Assembly: GCF_007559435.1 (NCBI RefSeq)
Contig: NZ_VMBP01000007.1
Span: forward strand, 124,001-188,000
Source: Ancylobacter moscoviensis
GTDB taxonomy: Bacteria; Pseudomonadota; Alphaproteobacteria; Rhizobiales; Xanthobacteraceae
DNA: 64,000 bases
Direction: 5' to 3'
Positions 51,665 to 60,152 of this stretch are shown here, piece by piece; the first letter of the stretch is position 1, and each line of letters starts with the position of its first letter. Made by a program: the position numbers and the translations under genes. The notes under the pieces were generated by a model. That model made no database searches and was not told where the DNA came from. It was given only the letters and a program-made list of their open reading frames with translations.

Positions 51665-52512
51665 TCCAGCCACGGATGCATGTCATGAGCCCGTTCAAGA
51701 CCGGCCTCTTCAAGACCCTCATCTCGACCGTCCTCTCTGTTGCCCTGCTTGGCGCCCCGGCCTTCGCCGGCGAGAAGCTGGTGGTCGGCGCCACCGCGGT
51801 TCCGCACGCGGAAATCCTGGAGTTCGTGAAGCCCATCGTCGCGAAGGACGGGCTGGAGCTCGATATCCGGGTGTTCTCGGACTACATCCAGCCGAACGCG
51901 CAGCTCGTCTCCAAGCAGCTCGACGCGAATTACTACCAGTACCGGCCGTTCCTGAACGATTACAACCGCGAGCGCGGCACCGCACTGGTGCCGATCGTCC
52001 CGGTGCATGTAGAGCCCTTCGTCGCCTATTCCCAGAAGATCACGTCGGTCGATCAGATCAAGGACGGCGCCACGGTCGCCATTCCGAACGATCCGGTGAA
52101 TGGCGGGCGCGGCCTGCTGCTGCTGCAGAAGCTCGGCCTGATCAAGCTGAAGGGCAAGGCGGAACTCGACACGCCGGAAGACCCGCTGCCCAGCCAGAAG
52201 GACATTCTGGAGAATCCGAAGAACCTCAAGATCGTCGAGCTGGAATCGGCAATCCTGCCGCGCGCCCTCTCGCAGGTCGATCTCGCTGCGCTGAACGGCA
52301 ACTACGTGCTGGAAGCTAAGCTCGACCTGGACAAGTCGCTCTACATCGAGCGCGGTCAGGACGGGAAGAACGTCTGGGGCGAGTACCTCGTCACCCGTCC
52401 CGAGAACAAGGACGACCCGGCGATCAAGCTTCTCGCCAAGGCGCTCAACTCCGACGCCACCCGCGAATTCATCAAGGAGCGCTATCAGGGGCAGGTCTAT
52501 CCGGCCTTCTGA
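51661..52512 (+). CDS. metQ: MetQ/NlpA-family substrate-binding protein without lipobox
   Basis: 283 residues. A hydrophobic leader (LFKTLISTVLSVALLGAPAFA) is followed by KLVVGATAVPHAEILEFVKP, DYIQPNAQLVSKQLDANYYQYRPFL and IPNDPVNGGRGLLLLQKLGL, all MetQ landmarks. Most MetQ proteins are lipoproteins; here no Cys follows the leader, so it is probably a soluble periplasmic protein. ATG 51661 overlaps metI (ATGA); ATG 51685 is an alternative start. A neighbouring monooxygenase and SfnB-like proteins suggest an organosulfur ligand. Confidence 0.9.
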   Translation: MIQPRMHVMSPFKTGLFKTLISTVLSVALLGAPAFAGEKLVVGATAVPHAEILEFVKPIVAKDGLELDIRVFSDYIQPNAQLVSKQLDANYYQYRPFLNDYNRERGTALVPIVPVHVEPFVAYSQKITSVDQIKDGATVAIPNDPVNGGRGLLLLQKLGLIKLKGKAELDTPEDPLPSQKDILENPKNLKIVELESAILPRALSQVDLAALNGNYVLEAKLDLDKSLYIERGQDGKNVWGEYLVTRPENKDDPAIKLLAKALNSDATREFIKERYQGQVYPAF

Positions 52513-52576
52513 TGCGGTCCTGGCGGGCGCCCGGCCGGTGCCCGCCTCCTCCTTCCCGCCAGCGGATATCGACATC

Positions 52577-53845
52577 ATGAGCATCGACGCCACTGCCTTC
52601 GCGCCCCGGCCCGCTGCGCCGCCGGCCCCGGGAGCGCCGGGCTGGGTGCCCTCCCGTCCCGCGCGTCCCGCGCATGTGATCGCCGACGATGCCGAGGCGA
52701 TCGCGGTGGCGAAGAGCCTCGCGCCGCTCTTCGCCCGCGACGCGCGCGAGCGCGACCTTGAACGACGCCTGCCTTTCGAGGAGGTCGATGTCTTTTCGCA
52801 GAGCGGGTTGTGGGGGATCACCATCCCCAGGGAATATGGCGGCGCTGGCGTCTCCCAGCGCACGCTGGCGAGGGTGTTCGTCGAGCTCGCCTCGGGCGAC
52901 GCCTCGCTCACCCAGATCGCGCAGAACAGCTTTGAGATCATCGACGTCATCCGCCGGACCGGCAGCGAGGAGCAGAAGCGCGAGCTGTTCGGCCTCGTGC
53001 TCGCGGGCCATCGGCTCGGCAACGCCTTCTCCGAGTTCAAGGGCAAGAATGTCGAGGATTTCTCGACCCGGATCGTCCGACGCGGCGACCATTACGTGGT
53101 CAGCGGTGAGAAGTTCTATTCCACCGGCGCGCTCTTCGCCCATCTCGTGCCGATCATCGCCCTCGATGAAGAGGGGCATGTCGTCGTGGCGGTCGCCGAG
53201 CGCGACGCGCCCGGCCTCAAGGTGATCGACGACTGGTCCGGCATCGGCCAGCGCACCACGGCGAGCGGCACGGTCCGCATCGAGGAGGTCGTGATCCCGG
53301 CCTCGCGCTTGCTGCCGGCCCACATCGTCTACGAGAATCCGAGTGCCGTCGGGCCGCAGAGCCAGCTCCTGCAGGCCGCCATCGATGCCGGCATTGCCAA
53401 GGGCGCGCTCGCAGCGACCATCGATTTCGTTCGAAACCAAGCCCGTCCCTGGATCGATAGCGGGCAGGAGAAGGCCACGGAGGATCCCTACACCATCGCG
53501 GCCATCGGCGATCTGGCGATCCGGCTGCACGCGGCCGAGGCCCTGCTCGACCGTGCCGGCGAGCAGATCGACGCCACGCTGCGGGACATCAACCTCGACA
53601 GCATCGCGCTGGCCAAGGTGGCGACCGCCGAGGCGAAGGTACTGACGACCGACATCGCGCTCCTGGCGACCTCGAAGCTGTTCGAGCTCGGCGGCACCCG
53701 CGCGAGCCTCGCCCACCATGGGCTCGACCGCCTCTGGCGCGACGCGCGCACCCATACGCTGCATGACCCCGTGCGGTGGAAGTACCACGCAGTCGGCCAG
53801 TTCTACCTGAACGGCGTCCACCCCCCGCTTCATTCCTGGATCTGA
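52577..53845 (+). CDS. sfnB: SfnB-family sulfur-acquisition oxidoreductase (acyl-CoA dehydrogenase fold)
   Basis: 422 residues. AHVIADDAEAIAVAKSLAPLF near residues 34-54, GLWGITIPREYGGAGVS, LGNAFSEFKGKNVEDF, VVSGEKFYSTGALFAH and the C-terminal RDARTHTLHDPVRWKYHAVG are all typical of SfnB proteins from dimethyl-sulfone and sulfonate use loci. They are thought to be flavin-dependent oxidoreductases or monooxygenases. ATG 52577 is preferred over ATG 52538 because family similarity begins after it. It follows metQ by 64 bp and precedes a DszA-like gene. Confidence 0.85.
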   Translation: MSIDATAFAPRPAAPPAPGAPGWVPSRPARPAHVIADDAEAIAVAKSLAPLFARDARERDLERRLPFEEVDVFSQSGLWGITIPREYGGAGVSQRTLARVFVELASGDASLTQIAQNSFEIIDVIRRTGSEEQKRELFGLVLAGHRLGNAFSEFKGKNVEDFSTRIVRRGDHYVVSGEKFYSTGALFAHLVPIIALDEEGHVVVAVAERDAPGLKVIDDWSGIGQRTTASGTVRIEEVVIPASRLLPAHIVYENPSAVGPQSQLLQAAIDAGIAKGALAATIDFVRNQARPWIDSGQEKATEDPYTIAAIGDLAIRLHAAEALLDRAGEQIDATLRDINLDSIALAKVATAEAKVLTTDIALLATSKLFELGGTRASLAHHGLDRLWRDARTHTLHDPVRWKYHAVGQFYLNGVHPPLHSWI

Positions 53846-53881
53846 GGCTGGCCCGCGCGGCCGGAACAACGGGAGACGACC

Positions 53882-55297
53882 ATGTCCCGCCACATCCGCT
53901 TCAATGCGTTCGACATGAACTGTGTCGCCCACCAGTCGCCGGGACTGTGGGCGCACCCGCGTGACAAGTCGTGGAAATACAAGGACCTCGACTATTGGCA
54001 GGACCTTGCCCGCACGCTCGAGCGCGGGATTTTCGACGGCATCTTCATCGCCGACGTGATCGGCTATTACGACGTCTACAAGGGGTCGAACTGGCACGCG
54101 ATCCGCGAGGCGGCGCAGATCCCGGTCAATGACCCGCTCCAGCTTGCCGCGCCTATCGCGCTGGCGACCGAGCATCTGGGCATCGGCATCACCGCTTCCA
54201 CCTCCTTCGAGCACCCCTATACCTTCGCCCGCCGCCTCGCGACCGCCGACCATCACACCAAGGGACGCGTCGGCTGGAACATCGTGACCTCCTATCTGGA
54301 GAGCGGCGCCAAGAACATCGGCCAGGGTGGTCTGCGCGGGCACGACAACCGCTACGAGGTGGCGAGTGAGTATGTCGAGGTTCTCTACAAGCTGCTGGAA
54401 GGCAGCTGGGAAGAGGACGCGGTGATCCGCGACCGCGACGGCCGCGTCTTCACCGACCCCGCCAAGGTTCACGAGATCGGGCACAAGGGGAAGTATTTCG
54501 AGGTTCCCGGCTATGGGCTGACCGAGCCCTCGCCGCAGCGCACGCCGGTGCTCTATCAGGCGGGAGCCTCCGGCGCCGGCAAGGCCTTCGCCGCCGGCCA
54601 TGCGGAATGCGTGTTCGTCGGCGCACCGACCAAGTCACTGCTGAAGGCCTATGTCGCGGATATCCGCGCGCAGGCCGCGGCGGCGGGGCGCGATCCGCGC
54701 AAGGTCTACATCTACAATCTCATCACCCTGATCGTGGATGAGACGGACGAGAAGGCGCGGCGGCGCTTCGAGGACTACAGCAGCTACGCTTCCTATGACG
54801 GCTCGCTGGTCTTCATGTCGGGCTGGAGCGGCATCGATTTCGGCCAGTACGCCCCGACCGATCTGCTCAGGAAGGTCGAGACCAACGCCATCGTCTCGAT
54901 GGTCGAGCACTTCGCCGGCAAGGACAAGCCGTGGACGGTCGAGGAACTGGCGCGCTGGGGCGGCATCGGCGGCGTCGGACCGGTCTTCGTCGGCTCGCCC
55001 TCGACGCTCGCCGATATCCTGCAGGAATGGGTGGAGGAGACCGATGTCGACGGCTTCAACCTCGCCTATGCGGTGACGCCGGAGAGCTTCGAGACGGTGG
55101 TCGACCTGCTGGTGCCGGAACTTCAGAAGCGAGGCGCCTATCCCACGGCCTACCGGCCGGGGACGCTGCGCGAGAAACTGTTCGGCGACGGGCCCTACCT
55201 GCCGGCGACCCATCCGGCGCAGGGCTATCGCGACATTGAGGCGGTCAAGCGCCGGGAGGCCGAGCAGCGCGCCTCCGGGGCGGTGGCTGCCGAATGA
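53882..55297 (+). CDS. NtaA/SnaA/DszA-family FMN-dependent monooxygenase, paralogue
   Basis: 471 residues, luciferase-like. RHIRFNAFDMNCVAHQSPGLW, GIFDGIFIADVIGYYDVY, KGRVGWNIVTSYLESGAKN, SPQRTPVLYQAGASGAGKAF and VDGFNLAYAVTPE all match the family and its neighbour at 48226-49650, with many shared blocks. It lies between two acyl-CoA-dehydrogenase-fold genes. The DszA/DszC-like pairing is the one used for stepwise S-oxidation and C-S cleavage in desulfurisation. The substrate here is unknown. Confidence 0.88.
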   Translation: MSRHIRFNAFDMNCVAHQSPGLWAHPRDKSWKYKDLDYWQDLARTLERGIFDGIFIADVIGYYDVYKGSNWHAIREAAQIPVNDPLQLAAPIALATEHLGIGITASTSFEHPYTFARRLATADHHTKGRVGWNIVTSYLESGAKNIGQGGLRGHDNRYEVASEYVEVLYKLLEGSWEEDAVIRDRDGRVFTDPAKVHEIGHKGKYFEVPGYGLTEPSPQRTPVLYQAGASGAGKAFAAGHAECVFVGAPTKSLLKAYVADIRAQAAAAGRDPRKVYIYNLITLIVDETDEKARRRFEDYSSYASYDGSLVFMSGWSGIDFGQYAPTDLLRKVETNAIVSMVEHFAGKDKPWTVEELARWGGIGGVGPVFVGSPSTLADILQEWVEETDVDGFNLAYAVTPESFETVVDLLVPELQKRGAYPTAYRPGTLREKLFGDGPYLPATHPAQGYRDIEAVKRREAEQRASGAVAAE

Positions 55298-55372
55298 ACT
55301 CCGCAGGCCCGCCGGCGTCGATCCTCGTCCGGGTGGGCCGCTTCCCGACACTCTTCACAAGGTGACGACATC

Positions 55373-56626
55373 ATGAGCCAGATCGATTCCGCCTGGGGTG
55401 CAGGCCCGAGCGAGCGCTACGAGGCGCTGGCCGACCATTTTCGTCCGGTCTTCGCGCGGATTGCGGAAGGCGCCGTCCAGCGCGAGCTCGAACGGGAGCT
55501 CGCCTTCGAGCCGATCAAATGGCTCAAGGAGGCCGGCTTCGGTGCGGTTCGCCTGCCGGTGGAAGCGGGCGGGCTCGGCGCCAGCCTGCCCGAGCTCGCC
55601 AATCTGCTGATCGAGCTCAGCGAGGCGGATTCCAATGTCACGCAGGCGCTGCGCGTGCATTTCGGCGTGGTCGAGGACATCCTCAACACGAGGGACGCCG
55701 CCCGCCGCGAGCGCTGGTTCAAGCGCATCGCCGCCGGCGAGACCACCGGCAGCGCCTGGACCGAGGCCGGCAATGCCTCGATCGAGGCGTTCGGTACGCG
55801 GCTGACCGAGAAGGGCGGCGAACTCACCGTCACCGGCGCCAAATACTACACGACCGGTTCTCTCTACGCCGACTGGATCGACTTCGGCGTCACCGGTCCG
55901 CAGGGCGAGGAGCTTTCGGTCTTCGTGCGCGCGGACGCGCCGGGTGTGAAGATCGTCGACGACTGGGATGGCTTCGGCCAGATTCTCTCGGTGAGTGGCA
56001 CCACGACCTTCACCGACGTGCCGGTGGCGCGCGAGGAGGTGGTGGACGACAAGGACCGCTTCAAATACTCGGCGGCATTCTACCAGCTCTACCATCTCGC
56101 CACGATCGCCGGCATCGGACGCGCCATTACGCGCGACGTTGCCCGCGCGGTCGCCGCACGCAATCGCACCTACACCCATGCCAATGGGTCCCGTTCCAGC
56201 CAGGACCCGCAGGTTCTGGCGGTGGTGGGACGCGCGCGCGGTGCGGCCTATTCGGCGGGTGCCATCGCACTGAAGGCGGCGGAATCACTCCAGCGGGCCT
56301 TCGACGCGCGTTTCACCGGGAATGACGAGGCCGAGGAACATGCCAACGCCATTGCCGAGCTGGAGACCGCGCAGGCGCAGACGGTGGTGACGAGCCTGGT
56401 GCTCGATTCCGCCACCAGCCTGTTCGACGCGCTCGGCGCTTCCGCCACGCGCAAGCCGCTCGGTCTCGACCGGCATTGGCGCAATGCGCGCACGCTCTCC
56501 TCGCACAATCCGCGCATCTACAAGGACCGCATCGTCGGAGACTTCGCCGTCAACGGCACCCTGCCGCCCTATCAGTGGCGGATCGGCCGGCCGGCCGCCG
56601 AGCCCGCCCGTCAGGCGGCGGAATAA
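55373..56626 (+). CDS. DszC-like acyl-CoA-dehydrogenase-fold monooxygenase
   Basis: 417 residues. WLKEAGFGAVRLPVEAGGLGA (about 44-64), SAWTEAGNASIEAF, VTGAKYYTTGSLYADWI and DDWDGFGQILSVSGTTTF resemble DszC-type flavoprotein monooxygenases. HWRNARTLSSHNPRIYKDR near residue 370 is the typical C-terminal signature, with the HN-P-YK pattern of DszC relatives. It is the last gene of the second organosulfur cluster, converging on bioD 42 bp away. It likely works with the preceding DszA-like enzyme and an FMN reductase. Confidence 0.82.
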   Translation: MSQIDSAWGAGPSERYEALADHFRPVFARIAEGAVQRELERELAFEPIKWLKEAGFGAVRLPVEAGGLGASLPELANLLIELSEADSNVTQALRVHFGVVEDILNTRDAARRERWFKRIAAGETTGSAWTEAGNASIEAFGTRLTEKGGELTVTGAKYYTTGSLYADWIDFGVTGPQGEELSVFVRADAPGVKIVDDWDGFGQILSVSGTTTFTDVPVAREEVVDDKDRFKYSAAFYQLYHLATIAGIGRAITRDVARAVAARNRTYTHANGSRSSQDPQVLAVVGRARGAAYSAGAIALKAAESLQRAFDARFTGNDEAEEHANAIAELETAQAQTVVTSLVLDSATSLFDALGASATRKPLGLDRHWRNARTLSSHNPRIYKDRIVGDFAVNGTLPPYQWRIGRPAAEPARQAAE

Positions 56627-56668
56627 GGAGCAGGCCGCGCGCGGACCAACGAGGCTCCGCGTGCGGCG

Positions 56669-57310
56669 TCATATCGGAAGATGCGGGAAGGACGCCGCAA
56701 AGGCTGCTTCCAGCGTCGTCGCCGTAAGCGGCGCCAGCATCGGCAGGCGGCCGAGAACGGCAGCACCGCCGAGATCGGCGACGATCTCCTGCGTATCCGG
56801 CTCGGCATCGCCGATGAAGGCGACGCCGAGGACCGGGATGGATCGACGGCGCAGTGCTTCCAGCGACAGAAGCGTGTGATTGATGGTGCCCAGCCGGGTG
56901 CGTGCGCACAGGATCACCGGCAGCCGCCAGTCGGCGAAGACATCCAGAAAGGTGAGCCGCCGGGTCAGCGGCACCATCAGCCCGCCGGCTCCCTCGATGA
57001 CCAGCGGACCGGCAGCCGCCGGCGGGACGAGGCGGCCGGCTTCGAGCGTAACGCCGTCGATGCAGGCTGACCGATGCGGCGAGGCGGGTGTGCACAGTCG
57101 ATAGGCTTCCGGCAGAACCCGTCCGGCCGGAAGGCCGCCGAGCCTTTTCGCGACCTCGCTGTCGGTTTCGCCGTCGAGGCCCGCCTGCACCGGCTTCCAG
57201 TAGGATGCGCCGATCCGGCGCGCGAGGCCGGCGGCGAACACGGTCTTCCCGATGTCCGTATCGGTGCCGGCGACCACGATGCGCGCGTCGCCGGCACTCT
57301 GGGCGTTCAC
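56669..57310 (-). CDS. bioD: Dethiobiotin synthetase BioD
   Basis: 213 residues. [19 protein letters not shown] holds the P-loop (about 12-30); YWKPVQAG provides the substrate Lys, [13 protein letters not shown] the second conserved loop. It converts 7,8-diaminopelargonate, CO2 and ATP to dethiobiotin. The start is GTG at 57310, overlapping the bioB stop (GTGA). It ends the minus-strand bioY-bioB-bioD operon; bioF and bioA are not in the window. Confidence 0.93.
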   Translation of the reverse strand: MNAQSAGDARIVVAGTDTDIGKTVFAAGLARRIGASYWKPVQAGLDGETDSEVAKRLGGLPAGRVLPEAYRLCTPASPHRSACIDGVTLEAGRLVPPAAAGPLVIEGAGGLMVPLTRRLTFLDVFADWRLPVILCARTRLGTINHTLLSLEALRRRSIPVLGVAFIGDAEPDTQEIVADLGGAAVLGRLPMLAPLTATTLEAAFAASFPHLPI

Positions 57311-58401
57311 CGCGTATCCCCGGCAAGCGGCGTCGCGGGCGCGGGTCGATGCGCGACCGGCCTTTGCGCCGGGCTGTATGGTGTCGGGAGACCCGCGTTC
57401 TCTCCAGGCAACGCCGCTGCCCGCATGCCGAGCTTGCCGAGCAGGGTGGCGTCCCGGTCCCGGGCCGGGTTGCCGGTGGTCAGCAGCACCTCTCCGGTGA
57501 AGATGGAGTTGGCGCCGGCGAGGAAGCAAAGGGCCTGCAACTCGTCGCTCATGGCGCTGCGTCCCGCCGAAAGGCGCACGACGCTGCGCGGCATCAGGAT
57601 GCGGGCGAGCGCGACGAGCCGCACGAAAGCGATCGGCTCGACGGGTTCGGCCTTCTGCATCACCGGCGTACCGGCGATCGGATGCCACATGTTGAGGGGC
57701 ACGCTCTCCGGCGGCTCGTCGAGATCGGCCAGCGTGACCAGCATGACGATGCGGTCGTCGATGGTCTCGCCCATGCCGACGATCCCCCCGCAGCAGACCT
57801 TGATACCGCCGGCGCGGACGTGGTCGAGCGTTTCCAGCCGGTCCTCCATCGTCCGCGTGGTGACGATCTGGGGGTAGAAGGCCGGGGAGGTGTCGATGTT
57901 GTGGTTGTAGTAGTCGAGGCCCGCTTCGCCGAGGCGTTCCGCTTGCGCGGGCGTGAGCATGCCGAGCGTGACGCAGGCTTCCATGCCAAGCGCCTTGACG
58001 CCCTCGATCATGGCGCACACCACGTCCATGTCGCGGTCCTTGGGGCTCCGCCACGCCGCGCCCATGCAGAAGCGCGTGGCGCCGCCCGCTTTCGCCCGCC
58101 GCGCCTCGGCGAGCACGGCCTCCACCTCCATCAGCTTTGTCGCTTTCACGCTGCCGCGGTGGTGGGCACTTTGCGAGCAGTAGCCGCAATCTTCCGGGCA
58201 GCCCCCGGTCTTGATGGAGAGCAGCGTCGCCGTCTCCACCACTGCCGGATCGAAACAGCAACGGTGGACGCTCTGGGCCTGGAAGAGCAGTTCGGGGAAG
58301 GGGAGGGTGTAGATGTCCCGTGCCTGCGCCTGTGTCCAACGGGGGCGGCGGGAGCCGGCCGACCCCTCGGATCGGCCGGGCGAGGAAGGGGCAGCGCTCA
58401 C
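57307..58401 (-). CDS. bioB: Biotin synthase BioB (radical SAM)
   Basis: 364 residues. The radical-SAM cluster motif is [18 protein letters not shown] near residue 65 (CxxxCxxC). [31 protein letters not shown] and the Arg-containing LSAGR segment near the end are the BioB-specific [2Fe-2S] ligand regions. It inserts sulfur into dethiobiotin. The start is GTG at 58401, overlapping the bioY stop. The C-terminal 45 residues (after LGKLGMRAA) are Pro/Ala-rich and not conserved. Confidence 0.95.
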   Translation of the reverse strand: MSAAPSSPGRSEGSAGSRRPRWTQAQARDIYTLPFPELLFQAQSVHRCCFDPAVVETATLLSIKTGGCPEDCGYCSQSAHHRGSVKATKLMEVEAVLAEARRAKAGGATRFCMGAAWRSPKDRDMDVVCAMIEGVKALGMEACVTLGMLTPAQAERLGEAGLDYYNHNIDTSPAFYPQIVTTRTMEDRLETLDHVRAGGIKVCCGGIVGMGETIDDRIVMLVTLADLDEPPESVPLNMWHPIAGTPVMQKAEPVEPIAFVRLVALARILMPRSVVRLSAGRSAMSDELQALCFLAGANSIFTGEVLLTTGNPARDRDATLLGKLGMRAAALPGENAGLPTPYSPAQRPVAHRPAPATPLAGDTR

Positions 58402-58964
58402 CGCCCGATCTTCCCGATCAACCGCCGGGGAACGAACAGCGCCCCGATCGCGACCATGGCGATGTTGATCAGATCGCCGAGGATGAAGGGTGTGAAGCCG
58501 AGCGGAACGACGTCAGCAACCGGAACATAGAGTGCCAGCCAGATAAGGCCGAGCGCATAGGTGACGGCAAGGCCGGCCAGCATGGCGCCGGTGCGGCCGA
58601 GCGTGCCACGCCCTTCCGCCAGCGCGCCGGAAATCCAGCTCGCGGCGAGATAGCCCAGGAGATAGCCGCCGGTGGGGCCGACCATGTAGGCGAGGCCGAT
58701 GCCGCGTTCCGGGGTGCCGGAGAAGACCGGTAGACCCGCCGCGCCGACAGCGAGATAGGTCAGGAAGGTCGCGGTGGCGAGGCGCGGGCCGACGGCGAGG
58801 GCGACGGTCATCACCGCCAGCGTGTGCAGCGTCATCGGCACCGGCCAGGATGGCACGCGGATTTTCGCACACAGCGTGATGAGCGCGACGCCGAGAACGA
58901 TCACGGCGGTTTTCTTCGCCATCGAGCGAAGCTGCGGGGGCGACAGGGCGAGAGTCTGATTCAT
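58398..58964 (-). CDS. bioY: Biotin transporter substrate-specificity component BioY
   Basis: 188 residues, six membrane helices. [16 protein letters not shown] and the [16 protein letters not shown] segment (about 92-110) are BioY landmarks. BioY imports biotin alone or with an ECF module; no ECF ATPase is seen here. ATG 58964 has AGGAG seven bases upstream. It is the first gene of the bio operon, and BioR boxes lie at 58978-59050 just before it. Confidence 0.93.
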   Translation of the reverse strand: MNQTLALSPPQLRSMAKKTAVIVLGVALITLCAKIRVPSWPVPMTLHTLAVMTVALAVGPRLATATFLTYLAVGAAGLPVFSGTPERGIGLAYMVGPTGGYLLGYLAASWISGALAEGRGTLGRTGAMLAGLAVTYALGLIWLALYVPVADVVPLGFTPFILGDLINIAMVAIGALFVPRRLIGKIGR

Positions 58965-58977
58965 GATCACTCCTGAA

Positions 58978-59050
58978 TTATAGATAATTATCGAATCTAT
59001 CGATAATGAATCCACAGGAGCAGCCGGGACGCAATGCTATTTATAGATAA
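58978..59050. promoter_or_regulatory. BioR boxes upstream of bioY
   Basis: TTATAGATAA at 58978-58987 and again at 59041-59050, plus CTATCGATAA at 58997-59006 (one mismatch). All fit the alphaproteobacterial BioR consensus TTATMKATAA. They occupy the short gap between bioY and the 3' end of bioR. Binding of BioR would repress biotin synthesis and uptake. Confidence 0.88.
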
Positions 59051-59053
59051 TAA

Positions 59054-59722
59054 TCAGCCGACAATGGCGAAGGCGCTGCGCGGCGTGCCGCCGGAGCCGG
59101 AAACCGGACGCTGCCCGATCCAGCCGACATGCCGGGTAAGGGTCGCACAGGCGGACTCGATGTCGCCCTTGCGCAGATAGGCGAGGATGGCGCGGTGATC
59201 GTGGTCGGTGCGCGCCTCCCAGTCCGAGCGCCAGGCAGCGAAGAGGAAACGCGCACTGGCGGCATGCAGGTCATCGATGGCGGCGAGCAGGCGGGGCATG
59301 CCGCAGGGTTCAAGGATCAGGCGGTGAAAGCGCCGGTTGGCTTCCTCCCACGAGCGTACATCCCGCGAGGCGTCGCCAGCATGCGTGGCGTCCTCGGCGG
59401 CGTCGAGAATGGCGGCAGTGAGGTTAGGCGCGGCATGCCGAAGGGCGAGCACCTCGAGGGCGGCGCGCATCTGCGCGACCTCCTTCACTTCGGCCAGCTC
59501 GAAGGACGCGACGCGCACACCGCGACGCGGCTCGCTGACCGCCAGTCCTTGCGCCTCCAGACGGCGAAATGCCTCGCGAACCGGAACATGGCTGGCACCG
59601 AATTCCTCGGCGATATGATCCTGCCGAAGCCGGGCGCCGGGCTCGATCTGCCCGGCGATGATCCGTTCCGCGAGGGTGCGGCTGATGCGGGCCGCCAGCG
59701 TCTCTTCCGATCGTGTGCTCAT
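59054..59722 (-). CDS. bioR: GntR-family biotin repressor BioR
   Basis: 222 residues: N-terminal winged helix (EPGARLRQDHIAEEFGAS, then HVPVREAFRRLEAQGL) and FCD C-terminal domain (RRFHRLILEPCGMPRLLAAI). BioR is the GntR regulator of biotin genes in many Alphaproteobacteria, in place of the BirA repressor. Its boxes lie before bioY and immediately before its own start (59726-59735), giving autoregulation. It is transcribed in the same direction as bioY. Confidence 0.9.
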   Translation of the reverse strand: MSTRSEETLAARISRTLAERIIAGQIEPGARLRQDHIAEEFGASHVPVREAFRRLEAQGLAVSEPRRGVRVASFELAEVKEVAQMRAALEVLALRHAAPNLTAAILDAAEDATHAGDASRDVRSWEEANRRFHRLILEPCGMPRLLAAIDDLHAASARFLFAAWRSDWEARTDHDHRAILAYLRKGDIESACATLTRHVGWIGQRPVSGSGGTPRSAFAIVG

Positions 59723-59725
59723 ATT

Positions 59726-59735
59726 TTATAGATAA
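59726..59735. promoter_or_regulatory. bioR: BioR box before bioR
   Basis: TTATAGATAA, a perfect match to the BioR consensus, starting 4 bp upstream of the bioR start codon at 59722. It supports negative autoregulation. Confidence 0.85.
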
Positions 59736-59813
59736 TTTGCGCCGGGGCGATTGTCGATGCGGCGTCCTCGCGCCCTGCCCTGCGCCTGTTGACGCCGCAA
59801 ACGTGGAATCCCG

Positions 59814-60128
59814 ATGCCGGTCGCTGCCGTGCGGCGGGCGCTGGCCGACATCCTTCTGGTGACGCCGGCCGATCTCAAGCAGCATGTCGACGAGGTGGCC
59901 CGAACCATCGTCCAGCGGCACGGCTTCGTGTCCTGCCGGGCCCATATCGCGCGCGTCGGTCGCGGCCGGCAGATCGAGCTCTACGTCATCGTTCCGGCCG
60001 CATGGCCGGCGCGGCGGCTGGAGGCGTGGGACGCGGTCCGTGACGAGATCGGCGCGCTGATCGGCAGGGACAGTCCCGACCGGTGGATGACCATCGTCTT
60101 CACCACCGATCCGGAATGGGCGGACTGA
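59814..60128 (+). CDS. Small protein resembling the C-terminal domain of CDF cation transporters
   Basis: 104 residues, no membrane segments. VTPADLKQHVDEVARTIVQRHGF, then IELYVIVPAAW and the end DRWMTIVFTTDPEWAD resemble the cytoplasmic C-terminal domain of cation diffusion facilitators. A stop codon lies in frame a short distance upstream and no transporter domain precedes it, so it is either a stand-alone domain or a remnant of a lost transporter gene. The role is unknown. Confidence 0.5.
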   Translation: MPVAAVRRALADILLVTPADLKQHVDEVARTIVQRHGFVSCRAHIARVGRGRQIELYVIVPAAWPARRLEAWDAVRDEIGALIGRDSPDRWMTIVFTTDPEWAD

Positions 60129-60152
60129 GCGGCCGACGAACGGGCCGGCGCT

